Of a stretch of DNA of 35,497 nucleotides, positions 1-7,707 are shown piece by piece; positions within the stretch are counted from its first letter, which is position 1; each line of letters starts with the position of its first letter. Both the position numbers and the translations under genes were made by a program. This stretch comes from Methanobacteriota archaeon. GTDB taxonomy: Archaea; Thermoplasmatota; Poseidoniia; Poseidoniales; Poseidoniaceae. The stretch lies in NCBI GenBank assembly GCA_002715725.1, contig PAZU01000014.1, positions 1-35,497 of the forward strand, given 5' to 3'. The notes beneath the pieces were generated by a model. The model ran no database searches, was not told the DNA's origin, and saw only the letters and a list, made by a program, of their open reading frames with translations.

Positions 1-13
1 TGAGTGGGATTCG

Positions 14-34
14 TCATCGAAAGCGCCTCGATGA
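14..34. terminator. Small inverted repeat at the window edge
   Basis: A perfect 7-bp inverted repeat (TCATCGA at 14-20 and TCGATGA at 28-34) with a 7-nt loop lies just outside the first gene. No long T-run follows, so a role as a 3' end signal for a gene left of the window is only a guess. Confidence 0.25.
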
Positions 35-69
35 GTCTGAATAATTAGCCTAAATTTGCTTAATTGCAT

Positions 70-336
70 TCATCCCCAAATTAACCAGATAGGAACAGCG
101 ATTCCAATCAAAGTTGGCAATACTGCAGCAAAAATGAAAATCATTGAAGCCTTCTTGTTAATCGGAGCTAGTTCTTCTTCAGTTAACTCGTATAATTCAG
201 TAAATCCACATTTGTTACAAGTAATGATGTTCAAATCTGCAGTCGCTGCTGCTGTAACCCCTCGTGTTCTAACGTGTCTGGGTGATTTCCAATCTGAACT
301 CCCGCATTTCGGGCAGTTACCTGCATTTGGACGCAT
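70..336 (-). CDS. Small zinc-ribbon membrane protein, unknown function
   Basis: An 88-residue protein read from ATG 336, preceded by a weak Shine-Dalgarno (TAGGAT). A GTG at 357 would add seven residues (MNYCRIF). Near the N-terminus a CPKC pair and, about 30 residues later, a CNKC pair form a four-cysteine zinc ribbon. A short acidic stretch (ELTEEEL) follows, then one hydrophobic segment of about 23 residues ending at the C-terminus (SMIFIFAAVL...VPIWLIWG). The layout is a cytoplasmic or extracytoplasmic metal-binding knuckle tethered by a C-terminal tail anchor. I do not recognise a named family. It stands alone, on the opposite strand from the next gene. Confidence 0.65.
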   Translation of the reverse strand: MRPNAGNCPKCGSSDWKSPRHVRTRGVTAAATADLNIITCNKCGFTELYELTEEELAPINKKASMIFIFAAVLPTLIGIAVPIWLIWG

Positions 337-423
337 GAAAATCCTACAATAATTCACTCAATAAATACAGAGGGTGCTGGGTAAATAATTAAGTAAAAAA
401 ATCTCGATAGTACAGGCGATAGC

Positions 424-909
424 ATGACTAATTCTTCTCTAAACGAGACTTTGGCCCAAGCTGAAGCCATGGGTTTAGAGTTGAGCGAGGATGGGAAGTC
501 TTGGATTCCAATCAAAGTCTCTGATGCTAATCTTTCCACCGAGAATAGAACTGAATTAGTGATGGACTACGAACGTATGAAAGAGCGCAATTACCAACTT
601 CTGAATTATTTTGGTTTATTTTTGCTAATTTTATCATCGTTCTGCTATCTTGCACATAATTTAGCCATTGCCAAAGACGGTGAGAGTTGGGACGCTTTTT
701 TGTTCCACATTTTTTTAAAGGGGTTTCTTTCTTTTTCAGTAATTTTCTTAATTGTCGTAAATATTTCTTACTTACTCTCAAACCTAAGTGCTCAAACTTC
801 TGAACATGATTATTTCTGGGCTAAATGTAAAATCGTGGTTGTCAGTTTTATCCTTCTCGGCGTTTGGACTTACAACTCGTGTTTCTTCTTCACAAGTAAT
901 ACCTGTTGA
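424..909 (+). CDS. Three-helix membrane protein, unknown function
   Basis: A 161-residue protein starting at ATG 424. The first 55 residues are polar and acidic, with no signal peptide. Three hydrophobic segments follow at about residues 59-82, 93-120 and 133-157. The loop between the last two carries a polar stretch (SAQTSEHDYFWAK). No catalytic motif is seen and I cannot name a family. A run of six T at 910-915 directly after the stop could end its transcript. The next gene is convergent. The AT-rich sequence and lack of motif suggest a lineage-specific gene; that it is a real gene is supported by the clean membrane topology. Confidence 0.6.
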   Translation: MTNSSLNETLAQAEAMGLELSEDGKSWIPIKVSDANLSTENRTELVMDYERMKERNYQLLNYFGLFLLILSSFCYLAHNLAIAKDGESWDAFLFHIFLKGFLSFSVIFLIVVNISYLLSNLSAQTSEHDYFWAKCKIVVVSFILLGVWTYNSCFFFTSNTC

Positions 910-915
910 TTTTTT
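910..915 (+). terminator. T-run after the 424-909 gene
   Basis: Six consecutive T immediately follow the stop codon of the three-helix membrane protein, and the next gene is convergent. Oligo-T on the coding strand is the usual archaeal termination signal, so this is a candidate transcript end. Confidence 0.35.
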
Positions 916-966
916 ACGGGCCTATCTTTGTAACACTGTGTTGAATTGCAATCGCCCTATTGGTGA

Positions 967-1998
967 TTATAGTCCAGGGACAGGATGAACCCATCCAAAG
1001 ATGTCTTCATCGACTTCATTTTGGATGTTGGTAAGTGCATCATACAATCTTTGAGTTAGATCGCCGGGTGTTGAACCATCTGCATAAGTGGCGGTCTTGT
1101 CGCCAAATGTGATTGAGCCAATAGGTGAAATTACAGCCGCAGTTCCACAGCAGAATGCTTCTTCTGCACTCATTGCGAATTCAGCGGATACCTTTGTTTC
1201 AACGACTTCATATCCCATATGACGTGCTAATTCAATAATCGAATTACGAGTGATTCCCGGCAGGATTGTTCCGGTCAGTTCTGGAGTGTAGAGCACACCA
1301 TCTTTGAGACAGAAGAAATTCGCAGCACCGACTTCTTCGACATACTTGTGTTCCTCAGCATCGAGATAGATGACTTCAGCATAACCTGCAGCCTTTGCTT
1401 TCTTGGAAGGCATCATTCCAGGAGCATAATTTCCTATCGCTTTGACTCCACCAGAACCGCCCGGTGCGGCTCTATGATACTCATCACTGATTAGCAACTT
1501 GATGCAAGTCATTCCACCTTTGAAGTAAGGCCCAACCGGAGTGACATAGACCATGAAAGTGTATTCTGGTGCAGGAGCAACTCCAAGCACTGCACCACTA
1601 CCATTCAGTAGTGGGCGCACATACAATGCTCCTTTGCCCATAGGTGGTATCCATCTAGCATTCTGTTGGACACATTGTTCCACAGCATCGATGAAAATTG
1701 ATTCAGGTACTGGTGGCATTTTGAGCCTATCAGCGCCTCTTTGCATTCTACGTGCATTCTCTTCCGGCCTGAATAAAACAACTCTACCAGCAGCGGTTCT
1801 GTATGCCTTCATTCCTTCAAACAAACCTTGTCCGTAATTCATTACTCCAGCAGCTGGGGATATTGAGATGTTGCCATAGGGGCGCATTTGACCAGGCTCC
1901 CAGGGAGCGTCGATTGCGGTCTTTGTCATATACATGAAATCAGTCTCGGTCATAGAGAATGTCAGGGAGTCCCAATCGACCGGTGCTTCGCTCATCAT
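967..1998 (-). CDS. ilvE: Branched-chain amino acid aminotransferase (class IV PLP)
   Basis: Catalyses the reversible transamination between 2-oxoglutarate/glutamate and the keto acids of leucine, isoleucine and valine, the last step of their biosynthesis, in the cytoplasm. The fold-type IV signature is visible: the N-terminal block MNYGQGLFEGMKAYR, an RPLLNGSG block, the PLP lysine in GGVKAIGNYA, and the EVGAANFFCLKDG and PGITRNSIIELA blocks that bind the cofactor phosphate. I choose ATG 1998 (343 residues, normal length), because GGTGG lies 7 nt upstream; ATG 1995 is equally possible. A longer frame reaching 2064 adds a non-conserved N-terminus. It is divergent from DNA polymerase B, with about 100 bp shared between the starts. 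A non-branched-chain substrate cannot be excluded. Confidence 0.9.
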   Translation of the reverse strand: MMSEAPVDWDSLTFSMTETDFMYMTKTAIDAPWEPGQMRPYGNISISPAAGVMNYGQGLFEGMKAYRTAAGRVVLFRPEENARRMQRGADRLKMPPVPESIFIDAVEQCVQQNARWIPPMGKGALYVRPLLNGSGAVLGVAPAPEYTFMVYVTPVGPYFKGGMTCIKLLISDEYHRAAPGGSGGVKAIGNYAPGMMPSKKAKAAGYAEVIYLDAEEHKYVEEVGAANFFCLKDGVLYTPELTGTILPGITRNSIIELARHMGYEVVETKVSAEFAMSAEEAFCCGTAAVISPIGSITFGDKTATYADGSTPGDLTQRLYDALTNIQNEVDEDIFGWVHPVPGL

Positions 1999-2094
1999 AG
2001 GCGACCACCGCTCGGCGGTATTCAATGATTGTGCGAAAATTCTCATCACACGCACTTTCGACAAGTTGTTGGCCTACTGACCTTTCCAGTAACT

Positions 2095-4563
2095 ATGCGC
2101 TGGTCTGGTGATGTGGCAATTATCACCGGGAGATATGTCTCACGGGATGATTCTACAGTGATGGAATTGTGGTCGCGCGCACGCACAGGCGAGTCGGTAT
2201 TACTACGGGTCAATGGGGTCAAACCGTGGTTTGAGATTACACCACACGGGAGGTGGGAAGATTCCAAGAATACACCACAGTTGCCCGAAGGCCATGAAGA
2301 GATAACCGAAATTGTCGGGCCGGAAATGAAATGGACATATCTGGGAGTCAAACCGGTTTGGAAGGTGTATGTTGGACAACCTTTCATGGTACCTAAGTTA
2401 CGTGAAGCCCTCAAAGTAAAATGGACTATTTTATCGGGAGATATTCCCTTTGTCAATCGTTTCTTTTTGGACGGAGATCTCTCAATGCATGTCTCTGTTG
2501 ATGGTGAAGTGGCTCAAACTGAGCACCCCGTAGATATTTGTCTTGATATTACAATGGACGATGTTGTGCACTGCGACCCATTCCCTGCTCCATTCAAGAT
2601 TTTTTCATTCGACTTGGAAACATCAATCGCTCACGACACTATACTTTGTGCAGCAGCGGTAATCGAGGATATGGGAACAGGCGAGAGGACTCGACATACA
2701 TTCGCTGATGATGAAGAAACCATTTTGAAACAGTTAACTGAATTGGTTAGAGAGAATGACCCAGACATCATTACAGGTTACAATATTGATAATTTCGATA
2801 TGGGCAGAATAGTCGATAGAGCAAATCTAATTGCAAAATCAAACAAAGCACTCAGAGCGCAAGTTATGGGTTGGGGAAGAGTTACTGTAACCGAAGAAGG
2901 TAGGCGTAGAGATACGTTGATTCCTACAAGAGGAACAGCCAGAGCTTGGAATTTAGCAGGTCGCTGTGTAATGGATGCATGGTGGCAGGCACGTCAAGCA
3001 TTGAGGCCACAGAGAGAGACACTGAAGTTTGTGTCAAGATTATTGTTCCCAGATAATGAAGACATGCAGAAAATCGATGTCGATGCATCGAAAATGGATG
3101 AAGAGTGGGCAAATCGTCCTGATGAAGTTCTGGAATATTGTCTAAGAGATGCGGAATTGCCATTGGATATAATGCATAAAATTCAGGCATTCAGACGTAA
3201 AGAGGCGGTTGCTGCAGTAGCAAAAGTTGCTTTGGACACTAGCGCAAATGGTACGACCTCGCAACTGATTGATTCACTGGTAATTCGAATGGCAGACCGT
3301 AATTCAATCGGAGTACCACTCACCGGTTCAGCCGATAGAAAGGAAGGCCAAATTGAAGGAGGTTATGTTCACGATGTTGAAGCAGGACTCCACCGATGGG
3401 TTGCAATTTTAGATTTCAAATCGATGTACCCCTCTATCATGATTGGCAAAAACATCTGTTATACAACAAGAATAGACGATGGCAGTACAGACCAGCCTGC
3501 CGAAGGGGAATTAGTGCATGAGTCTCCAACTGGTGCTCAATTCAGAAATGAAAGTGGCAGAAGGGGTATGGTTCCAACATTACTAGAGGATTTGATGTCT
3601 CAAAGGGATGTGCACAAAGCGGGTATGCGCGAGGCTAAAGATGATGCTAAGAGGTCATATCATGACCAAATGCAATATGCGGTAAAGATATTGATGAATT
3701 CATTTTACGGGGTATTTGCAAGTGGATTCTATCGCTTCACCCATCGGCAATTAGGCGAATCAATTACCGCCTGGGCGCGGAAAAACATCAAGACGATTAT
3801 CCATAAGTTAGGCGATGAAGGTCACCATGTAGTATACTCGGATACCGATTCCATTTTCGTGAAGACACCAGTTGAGGGAGTTGAAGATCCAAAACAGGCA
3901 ATGATTGATTTCGGGCACAGTACTGCAGAAAGATTCAGCGAGGCTAGTGCAGAATTAGAATTTGAAACCGGCATGTCAGTATTCTTTAGCCATGGTGCAA
4001 AGAAGAGGTATGTTGGGCAAGTTGTTTGGCCAAAAGAAGTAATGATGGTCAAAGGGTATGAAACCCAAAGGACAGATTCATTCAGATTCTTGACCGATGG
4101 AATGAAAGAAATCTTCCGACATGTGTTAGCAGATGATTCAGAATCTGCAATCAATCTTGCAATAGATACAATCGCGGCAGCCAAGAATGGAGAAGTTCCA
4201 ATCAGAGACCTAATTATGAGCAAATCTTGCAAAGGTAGATGGGATAAGCGTAGGGCTGCGTGGGATTTCACCAAAGATTATGCTAATCCAGATTCTATGA
4301 TTCAAGTCCGTGCGGCTAGAGCAATAATCGAGAAAGGCCTACCGTTTACTCCTGGAATGAAAATTGCATACATTGTGACCAATGCAAAGAATAGACCAAT
4401 GGAAATTCAGCCATGGTTAGAAGAAGACCCAGTCACAAGTTACGATGGCCAGTTCTATGCTGACCGACTAGCTACCGCTTTTGGAAGGGTCACTGAAGCG
4501 TTTAATTGGTCAGCCAAAGATCTTCTAGCCGGAAATCGCCAAACATCCCTATTCTCCTTTTGA
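2095..4563 (+). CDS. polB: Family B DNA polymerase with 3'-5' exonuclease
   Basis: A replicative or repair DNA polymerase of the archaeal B family, 822 residues from ATG 2095. The exonuclease motifs are intact: Exo I FDLETS (D173, E175), Exo II in DIITGYNIDNFD, and Exo III YCLRDAEL. The polymerase motifs are also intact: motif A DFKSMYPSI (about 440), motif B KILMNSFYGV (about 531), and motif C YSDTDSIF (D583, D585). There is no intein at motif A, B or C, which are favoured insertion sites in archaeal PolB genes. The reading frame is open back to 2029, but that extension overlaps the divergent aminotransferase and does not look polymerase-like, so ATG 2095 (MRWSGDVAIITG) is preferred. No Shine-Dalgarno is seen, so the mRNA may be leaderless. 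Confidence 0.96.
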   Translation: MRWSGDVAIITGRYVSRDDSTVMELWSRARTGESVLLRVNGVKPWFEITPHGRWEDSKNTPQLPEGHEEITEIVGPEMKWTYLGVKPVWKVYVGQPFMVPKLREALKVKWTILSGDIPFVNRFFLDGDLSMHVSVDGEVAQTEHPVDICLDITMDDVVHCDPFPAPFKIFSFDLETSIAHDTILCAAAVIEDMGTGERTRHTFADDEETILKQLTELVRENDPDIITGYNIDNFDMGRIVDRANLIAKSNKALRAQVMGWGRVTVTEEGRRRDTLIPTRGTARAWNLAGRCVMDAWWQARQALRPQRETLKFVSRLLFPDNEDMQKIDVDASKMDEEWANRPDEVLEYCLRDAELPLDIMHKIQAFRRKEAVAAVAKVALDTSANGTTSQLIDSLVIRMADRNSIGVPLTGSADRKEGQIEGGYVHDVEAGLHRWVAILDFKSMYPSIMIGKNICYTTRIDDGSTDQPAEGELVHESPTGAQFRNESGRRGMVPTLLEDLMSQRDVHKAGMREAKDDAKRSYHDQMQYAVKILMNSFYGVFASGFYRFTHRQLGESITAWARKNIKTIIHKLGDEGHHVVYSDTDSIFVKTPVEGVEDPKQAMIDFGHSTAERFSEASAELEFETGMSVFFSHGAKKRYVGQVVWPKEVMMVKGYETQRTDSFRFLTDGMKEIFRHVLADDSESAINLAIDTIAAAKNGEVPIRDLIMSKSCKGRWDKRRAAWDFTKDYANPDSMIQVRAARAIIEKGLPFTPGMKIAYIVTNAKNRPMEIQPWLEEDPVTSYDGQFYADRLATAFGRVTEAFNWSAKDLLAGNRQTSLFSF

Positions 4564-4618
4564 GATATAGGACAAGAAGGGCAAGCATTGAATGGGATGA
4601 GGGAGTCACGCTGTAGTG

Positions 4619-5809
4619 ATGAAGCCCGTATTCATGGTACTGATGTTTGTTTCTGCAAGCCTTGCTGGGTGTCTGTCAAGCGAAGAATCTTCTTCATCTC
4701 AACTCGAGGCGATCTTCGATTATGAGCCAGACAACAATATTCGCACAGATATGGAAATAGAATTCGATGGCGGAGCATCTTTGCCTGCTGGAGGCCTAAC
4801 CTACAAGTGGGATTTTGATACCGATGGTTCGTATGACGAAACAGGTAGAACAGCCACATGGTCCTACCCGGATGCAGGAACTTATGACGTGACTCTAACC
4901 GTATCAGATGGTACAGATTCTAGTTCACAAACTCGTTCTCTCAAGATTATTGATGCTGATGCTCAAGTCCCAGATGCGGACCCAGGGTCTTATTCTCCGA
5001 ATACTGATTGTGACGGAGAAGGTGTGAATACAGGTAATTTCTATATTGTTTACATTTGTGAAATGGATAAGAGTACTTCGAGCAAATCGGTTCTAGCAAC
5101 TACATCCGTCACTCTTGATGCCTCAGATTCTGAACCTTGTGAAGATGACAGCCAAGGCTGTGATGATTACATCTCAGAATGGAATTGGGATACGAACCTA
5201 GAGAGAGATGAAGACGGAGACGGTGACCCTGAAAACGACGCTGACCTAACTGGAGAAACAGTGGAATGGAAAGAACTTGCACCGGGAGAATACAAAATCG
5301 CTCTGACAGTAATCAATGGTGCTGGGTTATCGAGTACTGATGACACAATTGTCTATGTCAACTACGTAGGCAAATGGAATGAGTTTTCTATTGGAGGAAA
5401 CACTTCCAATAATCCAATCGACATTGATTTTACATTCCAGGCCACACAAGATTTGGATTCAGGTAATACAATCAAAAGAGCATCAGGTGAGTTAGTCTAC
5501 CAAAAGGAAGACAGCGATTGCACAGATGTTGTGCCAGGAGATGGCAACAATTGTAGAGCAAAGATAGACTTGTATGGATTCAACTCTACCGATGATGAAG
5601 CGGGTAACACAAGTAGTATCGGGGTCGATCAAAGAAGCCATGGCGGCGATTGTGATTCAGATACAGATTGTGTTTGGTTACAATTTACAGGGTCTTACCA
5701 CTTTGCAGAAAGTCAGTGGAAAGATGGAGAATGGACCTTGACGGTTAGAAACGAAATGGTCAATGATTTAGATATAGAATCTCTGACGATCAGACTAATT
5801 TACAAATGA
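4619..5809 (+). CDS. PKD-domain lipoprotein, secreted
   Basis: About 396 residues from ATG 4619; a GTG lies one codon upstream. The N-terminus is a lipoprotein signal: a hydrophobic stretch (VFMVLMFVSASLAGC) with lipobox LAGC, then a serine-rich spacer. A PKD domain (about residues 35-110) shows YKWDFDTDGSYDETG and AGTYDVTLTVSDG. A second PKD-like unit (about 155-245) has the ISEWNWDTN core and GEYKIALTVING, with an acidic Asp-rich insert that may bind calcium. The last 110 residues end in DGEWTLTVRNEMVNDL...SLTIRLIYK, resembling the C-terminal part of a P/Homo-B jelly-roll domain. No protease active site is present, so it is probably a surface binding or adhesion lipoprotein. It lies 55 bp after polB. 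Confidence 0.8.
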   Translation: MKPVFMVLMFVSASLAGCLSSEESSSSQLEAIFDYEPDNNIRTDMEIEFDGGASLPAGGLTYKWDFDTDGSYDETGRTATWSYPDAGTYDVTLTVSDGTDSSSQTRSLKIIDADAQVPDADPGSYSPNTDCDGEGVNTGNFYIVYICEMDKSTSSKSVLATTSVTLDASDSEPCEDDSQGCDDYISEWNWDTNLERDEDGDGDPENDADLTGETVEWKELAPGEYKIALTVINGAGLSSTDDTIVYVNYVGKWNEFSIGGNTSNNPIDIDFTFQATQDLDSGNTIKRASGELVYQKEDSDCTDVVPGDGNNCRAKIDLYGFNSTDDEAGNTSSIGVDQRSHGGDCDSDTDCVWLQFTGSYHFAESQWKDGEWTLTVRNEMVNDLDIESLTIRLIYK

Positions 5810-5918
5810 GGCACTGGGCACCATTTGTCAATCTATTTTACACCCCTGCAATGATGATAACGCGTCGCGGTCTTCAAATAGGGGTGGAATGTCGGCGAGT
5901 TGCTAAGGAGAGAGCATT

Positions 5919-7214
5919 ATGGGATCTCAATGGGAAGATAAATCAAAACCACACCGCAATATCGTGTTTATCGGACACGTTGACCACGGAAAGTCTACTA
6001 CCGTAGGCCGTCTACTTCTAGACTCTGGTCACATCGAAGAGCACGTAATTGAGAAGAACGAAAAACTAGCCGCTGAAGCGGGTAAGGCCGGATTCGGACT
6101 TGCTTACGTTATGGACGGTCTAAAGGAAGAGCGCGAGCGCGGTATCACAATCGATGTCGCACACAAGGAGTTCTTTACACCGAAGTACTACTGGACTATC
6201 ATCGATGCTCCAGGTCACCGTGACTTCGTAAAGAACATGATTACCGGAGCTAGCCAAGCAGACACAGCAGTTCTGCTATGTGCTGCTAACGACGGTGTCA
6301 ACGCTCAGACTAAGGAACACGCATTCCTTGCTAAGGTATTGGGTGTATCCGAACTGATCATCCACGTTAACAAGATGGATATTTCTGGTGTTGACTGGTC
6401 AGAAGATAAGTACAAGGCTGCTTGTGCTGAAGTTACCACTCTGCTAAAGATTGCAGGATTCGGTAGCCAACTTGACCGCATTCCAATGATTCCAGCATCC
6501 AGTCTTAACGGAGACAACGTCTACGAAAAGTCTGACAAGTGCCCATGGTACTCTGGACCAACACTATTCGACGCTATTGACGCAGCAACTATGCCGAACA
6601 AGCCAGTCGACAAGCCACTGCGCCTACCTATTCAGGATGTCTACAAGATCTCCGGTATCGGTACTGTACCAGTCGGTAAGATCGAGACAGGAACTCTGAA
6701 TGTTGGAAAGACTGTAGTCTTCAACCCATCTCAGAAGTCCGCTGAAGTCAAGTCAATCGAAATGCACCACACAATGGTAGACAAAGCAGAACCAGGAGAC
6801 AACGTTGGTTTCAACGTTCGTGGACTAGCTGCAGTCGACATCCGCCGTGGTGACGTCGCAGGTTATTCTGGCAGCGAACCAACATTCGTACGCCACGACG
6901 AGACTTTCGTCGGACAGATTCAGCTAATGGACATTCCAAAGGCAGTTTCCGTTGGTTACACCCCAGTATTCCACGCACACACCGCTCAGGTCGCTGTGCG
7001 ATTCTTGGAACTACTAGAGAAGACTAACAAGTCAGGTAAGGAAGCAAACCCGTCTTTCCTAAAGACTGGTGATGCATGTCTTATCCGTTTCCAACCAACC
7101 AAGCCAATGGCTATTGAATCAATGAGCGAGTTCCCTGAACTTTCACGCTTCGCTATCCGCGACATGGGTAAGACCGTCGCTGCTGGTGTCTGCATGAAGG
7201 TTGAAAAGAAGTGA
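5919..7214 (+). CDS. tuf: Translation elongation factor 1-alpha (aEF1A)
   Basis: The GTPase that delivers aminoacyl-tRNA to the ribosomal A site. The 431 residues match the archaeal EF-1alpha length. G motifs: G1 GHVDHGKS, G2 in ERERGITID, G3 DAPGHRDF, G4 NKMD and G5 around PASS. Domains II and III follow (PVGKIETGTLNVGK, CLIRFQPTKPM). ATG 5919 is preceded by AAGGAG at a good distance. Codon use is clearly more biased than in neighbours, favouring C-ending codons for Asp, Asn, Tyr and His, as expected for a very highly expressed gene. It is followed 49 bp later by S10, the usual archaeal arrangement. Confidence 0.98.
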   Translation: MGSQWEDKSKPHRNIVFIGHVDHGKSTTVGRLLLDSGHIEEHVIEKNEKLAAEAGKAGFGLAYVMDGLKEERERGITIDVAHKEFFTPKYYWTIIDAPGHRDFVKNMITGASQADTAVLLCAANDGVNAQTKEHAFLAKVLGVSELIIHVNKMDISGVDWSEDKYKAACAEVTTLLKIAGFGSQLDRIPMIPASSLNGDNVYEKSDKCPWYSGPTLFDAIDAATMPNKPVDKPLRLPIQDVYKISGIGTVPVGKIETGTLNVGKTVVFNPSQKSAEVKSIEMHHTMVDKAEPGDNVGFNVRGLAAVDIRRGDVAGYSGSEPTFVRHDETFVGQIQLMDIPKAVSVGYTPVFHAHTAQVAVRFLELLEKTNKSGKEANPSFLKTGDACLIRFQPTKPMAIESMSEFPELSRFAIRDMGKTVAAGVCMKVEKK

Positions 7215-7263
7215 GTTTGATCTCCAACTGGACTACGATCCGAACGGAATAGAGGTGCAAGTC

Positions 7264-7593
7264 ATGGCAGCAGTGACCATCATCAAACTAACAGGCGAGA
7301 ATCATCGTGATATCGATGCAGTCGCGTCTCAGATTAAGACAATCTGCGACAATGGAGGCATCAGTTTGCGAGGACCAATTCCGCTCCCAACTCGACGCCT
7401 TGTGGTACCAGTCCGCAAAGCTCCTGATGGCGAGGGTAGTGAAACATACGATCACTGGGAAATGCGCATCCATAAGCGCCTCCTAGAGATGGACATCACT
7501 AGTGGAAAGGACGAGAGTGCACTTAGACAAGTTGCTCGAATTCCAATTCCAGATACGGTTAGCATCGAATTATCGATGCGCTCAATGAATTGA
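7264..7593 (+). CDS. rpsJ: 30S ribosomal protein S10 (uS10)
   Basis: Small-subunit head protein, 109 residues. Family features include the GENHRDIDAVASQIK helix, the GISLRGPIPLPTRRL loop and WEMRIHKRLLEMD. The frame is open from 7201, but the conserved protein begins at ATG 7264 (MAAVTIIKLTG), which has a good Shine-Dalgarno (GAGGTG at 7252-7257) six bases upstream, so the first 21 codons of the open frame are not used. It lies directly downstream of EF-1alpha, with which it is presumably co-transcribed. A strong hairpin follows before the convergent GINS-like gene. Confidence 0.95.
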   Translation: MAAVTIIKLTGENHRDIDAVASQIKTICDNGGISLRGPIPLPTRRLVVPVRKAPDGEGSETYDHWEMRIHKRLLEMDITSGKDESALRQVARIPIPDTVSIELSMRSMN

Positions 7594-7611
7594 AACTGAC
7601 ATAGTTCAGGT

Positions 7612-7625
7612 GCGCACAAGTGCGC
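7612..7625 (+). other. Short hairpin in the S10 3' region
   Basis: A perfect 5-bp inverted repeat (GCGCA at 7612-7616, TGCGC at 7621-7625) with a CAAG tetraloop sits 19 bases after the S10 stop and just before the long hairpin at 7633-7692. It could be part of the same 3' untranslated structure. Confidence 0.4.
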
Positions 7626-7632
7626 TATCCCC

Positions 7633-7692
7633 GATGAGTAGACGGTGGGTCAAGTTTTTACTGACTCTCCAAAGGCTTACTGTCTACTCATC
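7633..7692 (+). terminator. Long 19-bp stem hairpin in the S10 3' region, strand-asymmetric
   Basis: An 11-bp perfect inverted repeat (GATGAGTAGAC at 7633-7643, GTCTACTCATC at 7682-7692) extends inward by eight more pairs, four of them G-U when read as plus-strand RNA. The loop is 22 nt and contains T5 (7655-7659). A second T5 follows at 7698-7702. G-U pairs and T-runs both occur only in plus-strand orientation, so the structure belongs to the EF-1alpha/S10 transcript or to a small RNA from its 3' end. It may work as a terminator, 3' stabiliser or processing site. Confidence 0.6.
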
Positions 7693-7707
7693 TACAATTT
7701 TTCCTAC

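Noticed and set aside
2029-2094. Extension of the polymerase frame upstream of ATG 2095
   Set aside because: The added residues do not resemble polymerase and would overlap the divergent aminotransferase control region.
2095-4563. Possible intein in DNA polymerase B
   Set aside because: Motifs A, B and C are contiguous and no splicing blocks are seen; the length is normal. aIF5B was checked in the same way, with the same result.
7633-7692. C/D-box-like words (GATGA, CTGA) in the hairpin region
   Set aside because: Spacing and the second box pair do not fit an archaeal C/D guide RNA; the long stem explains the sequence better.
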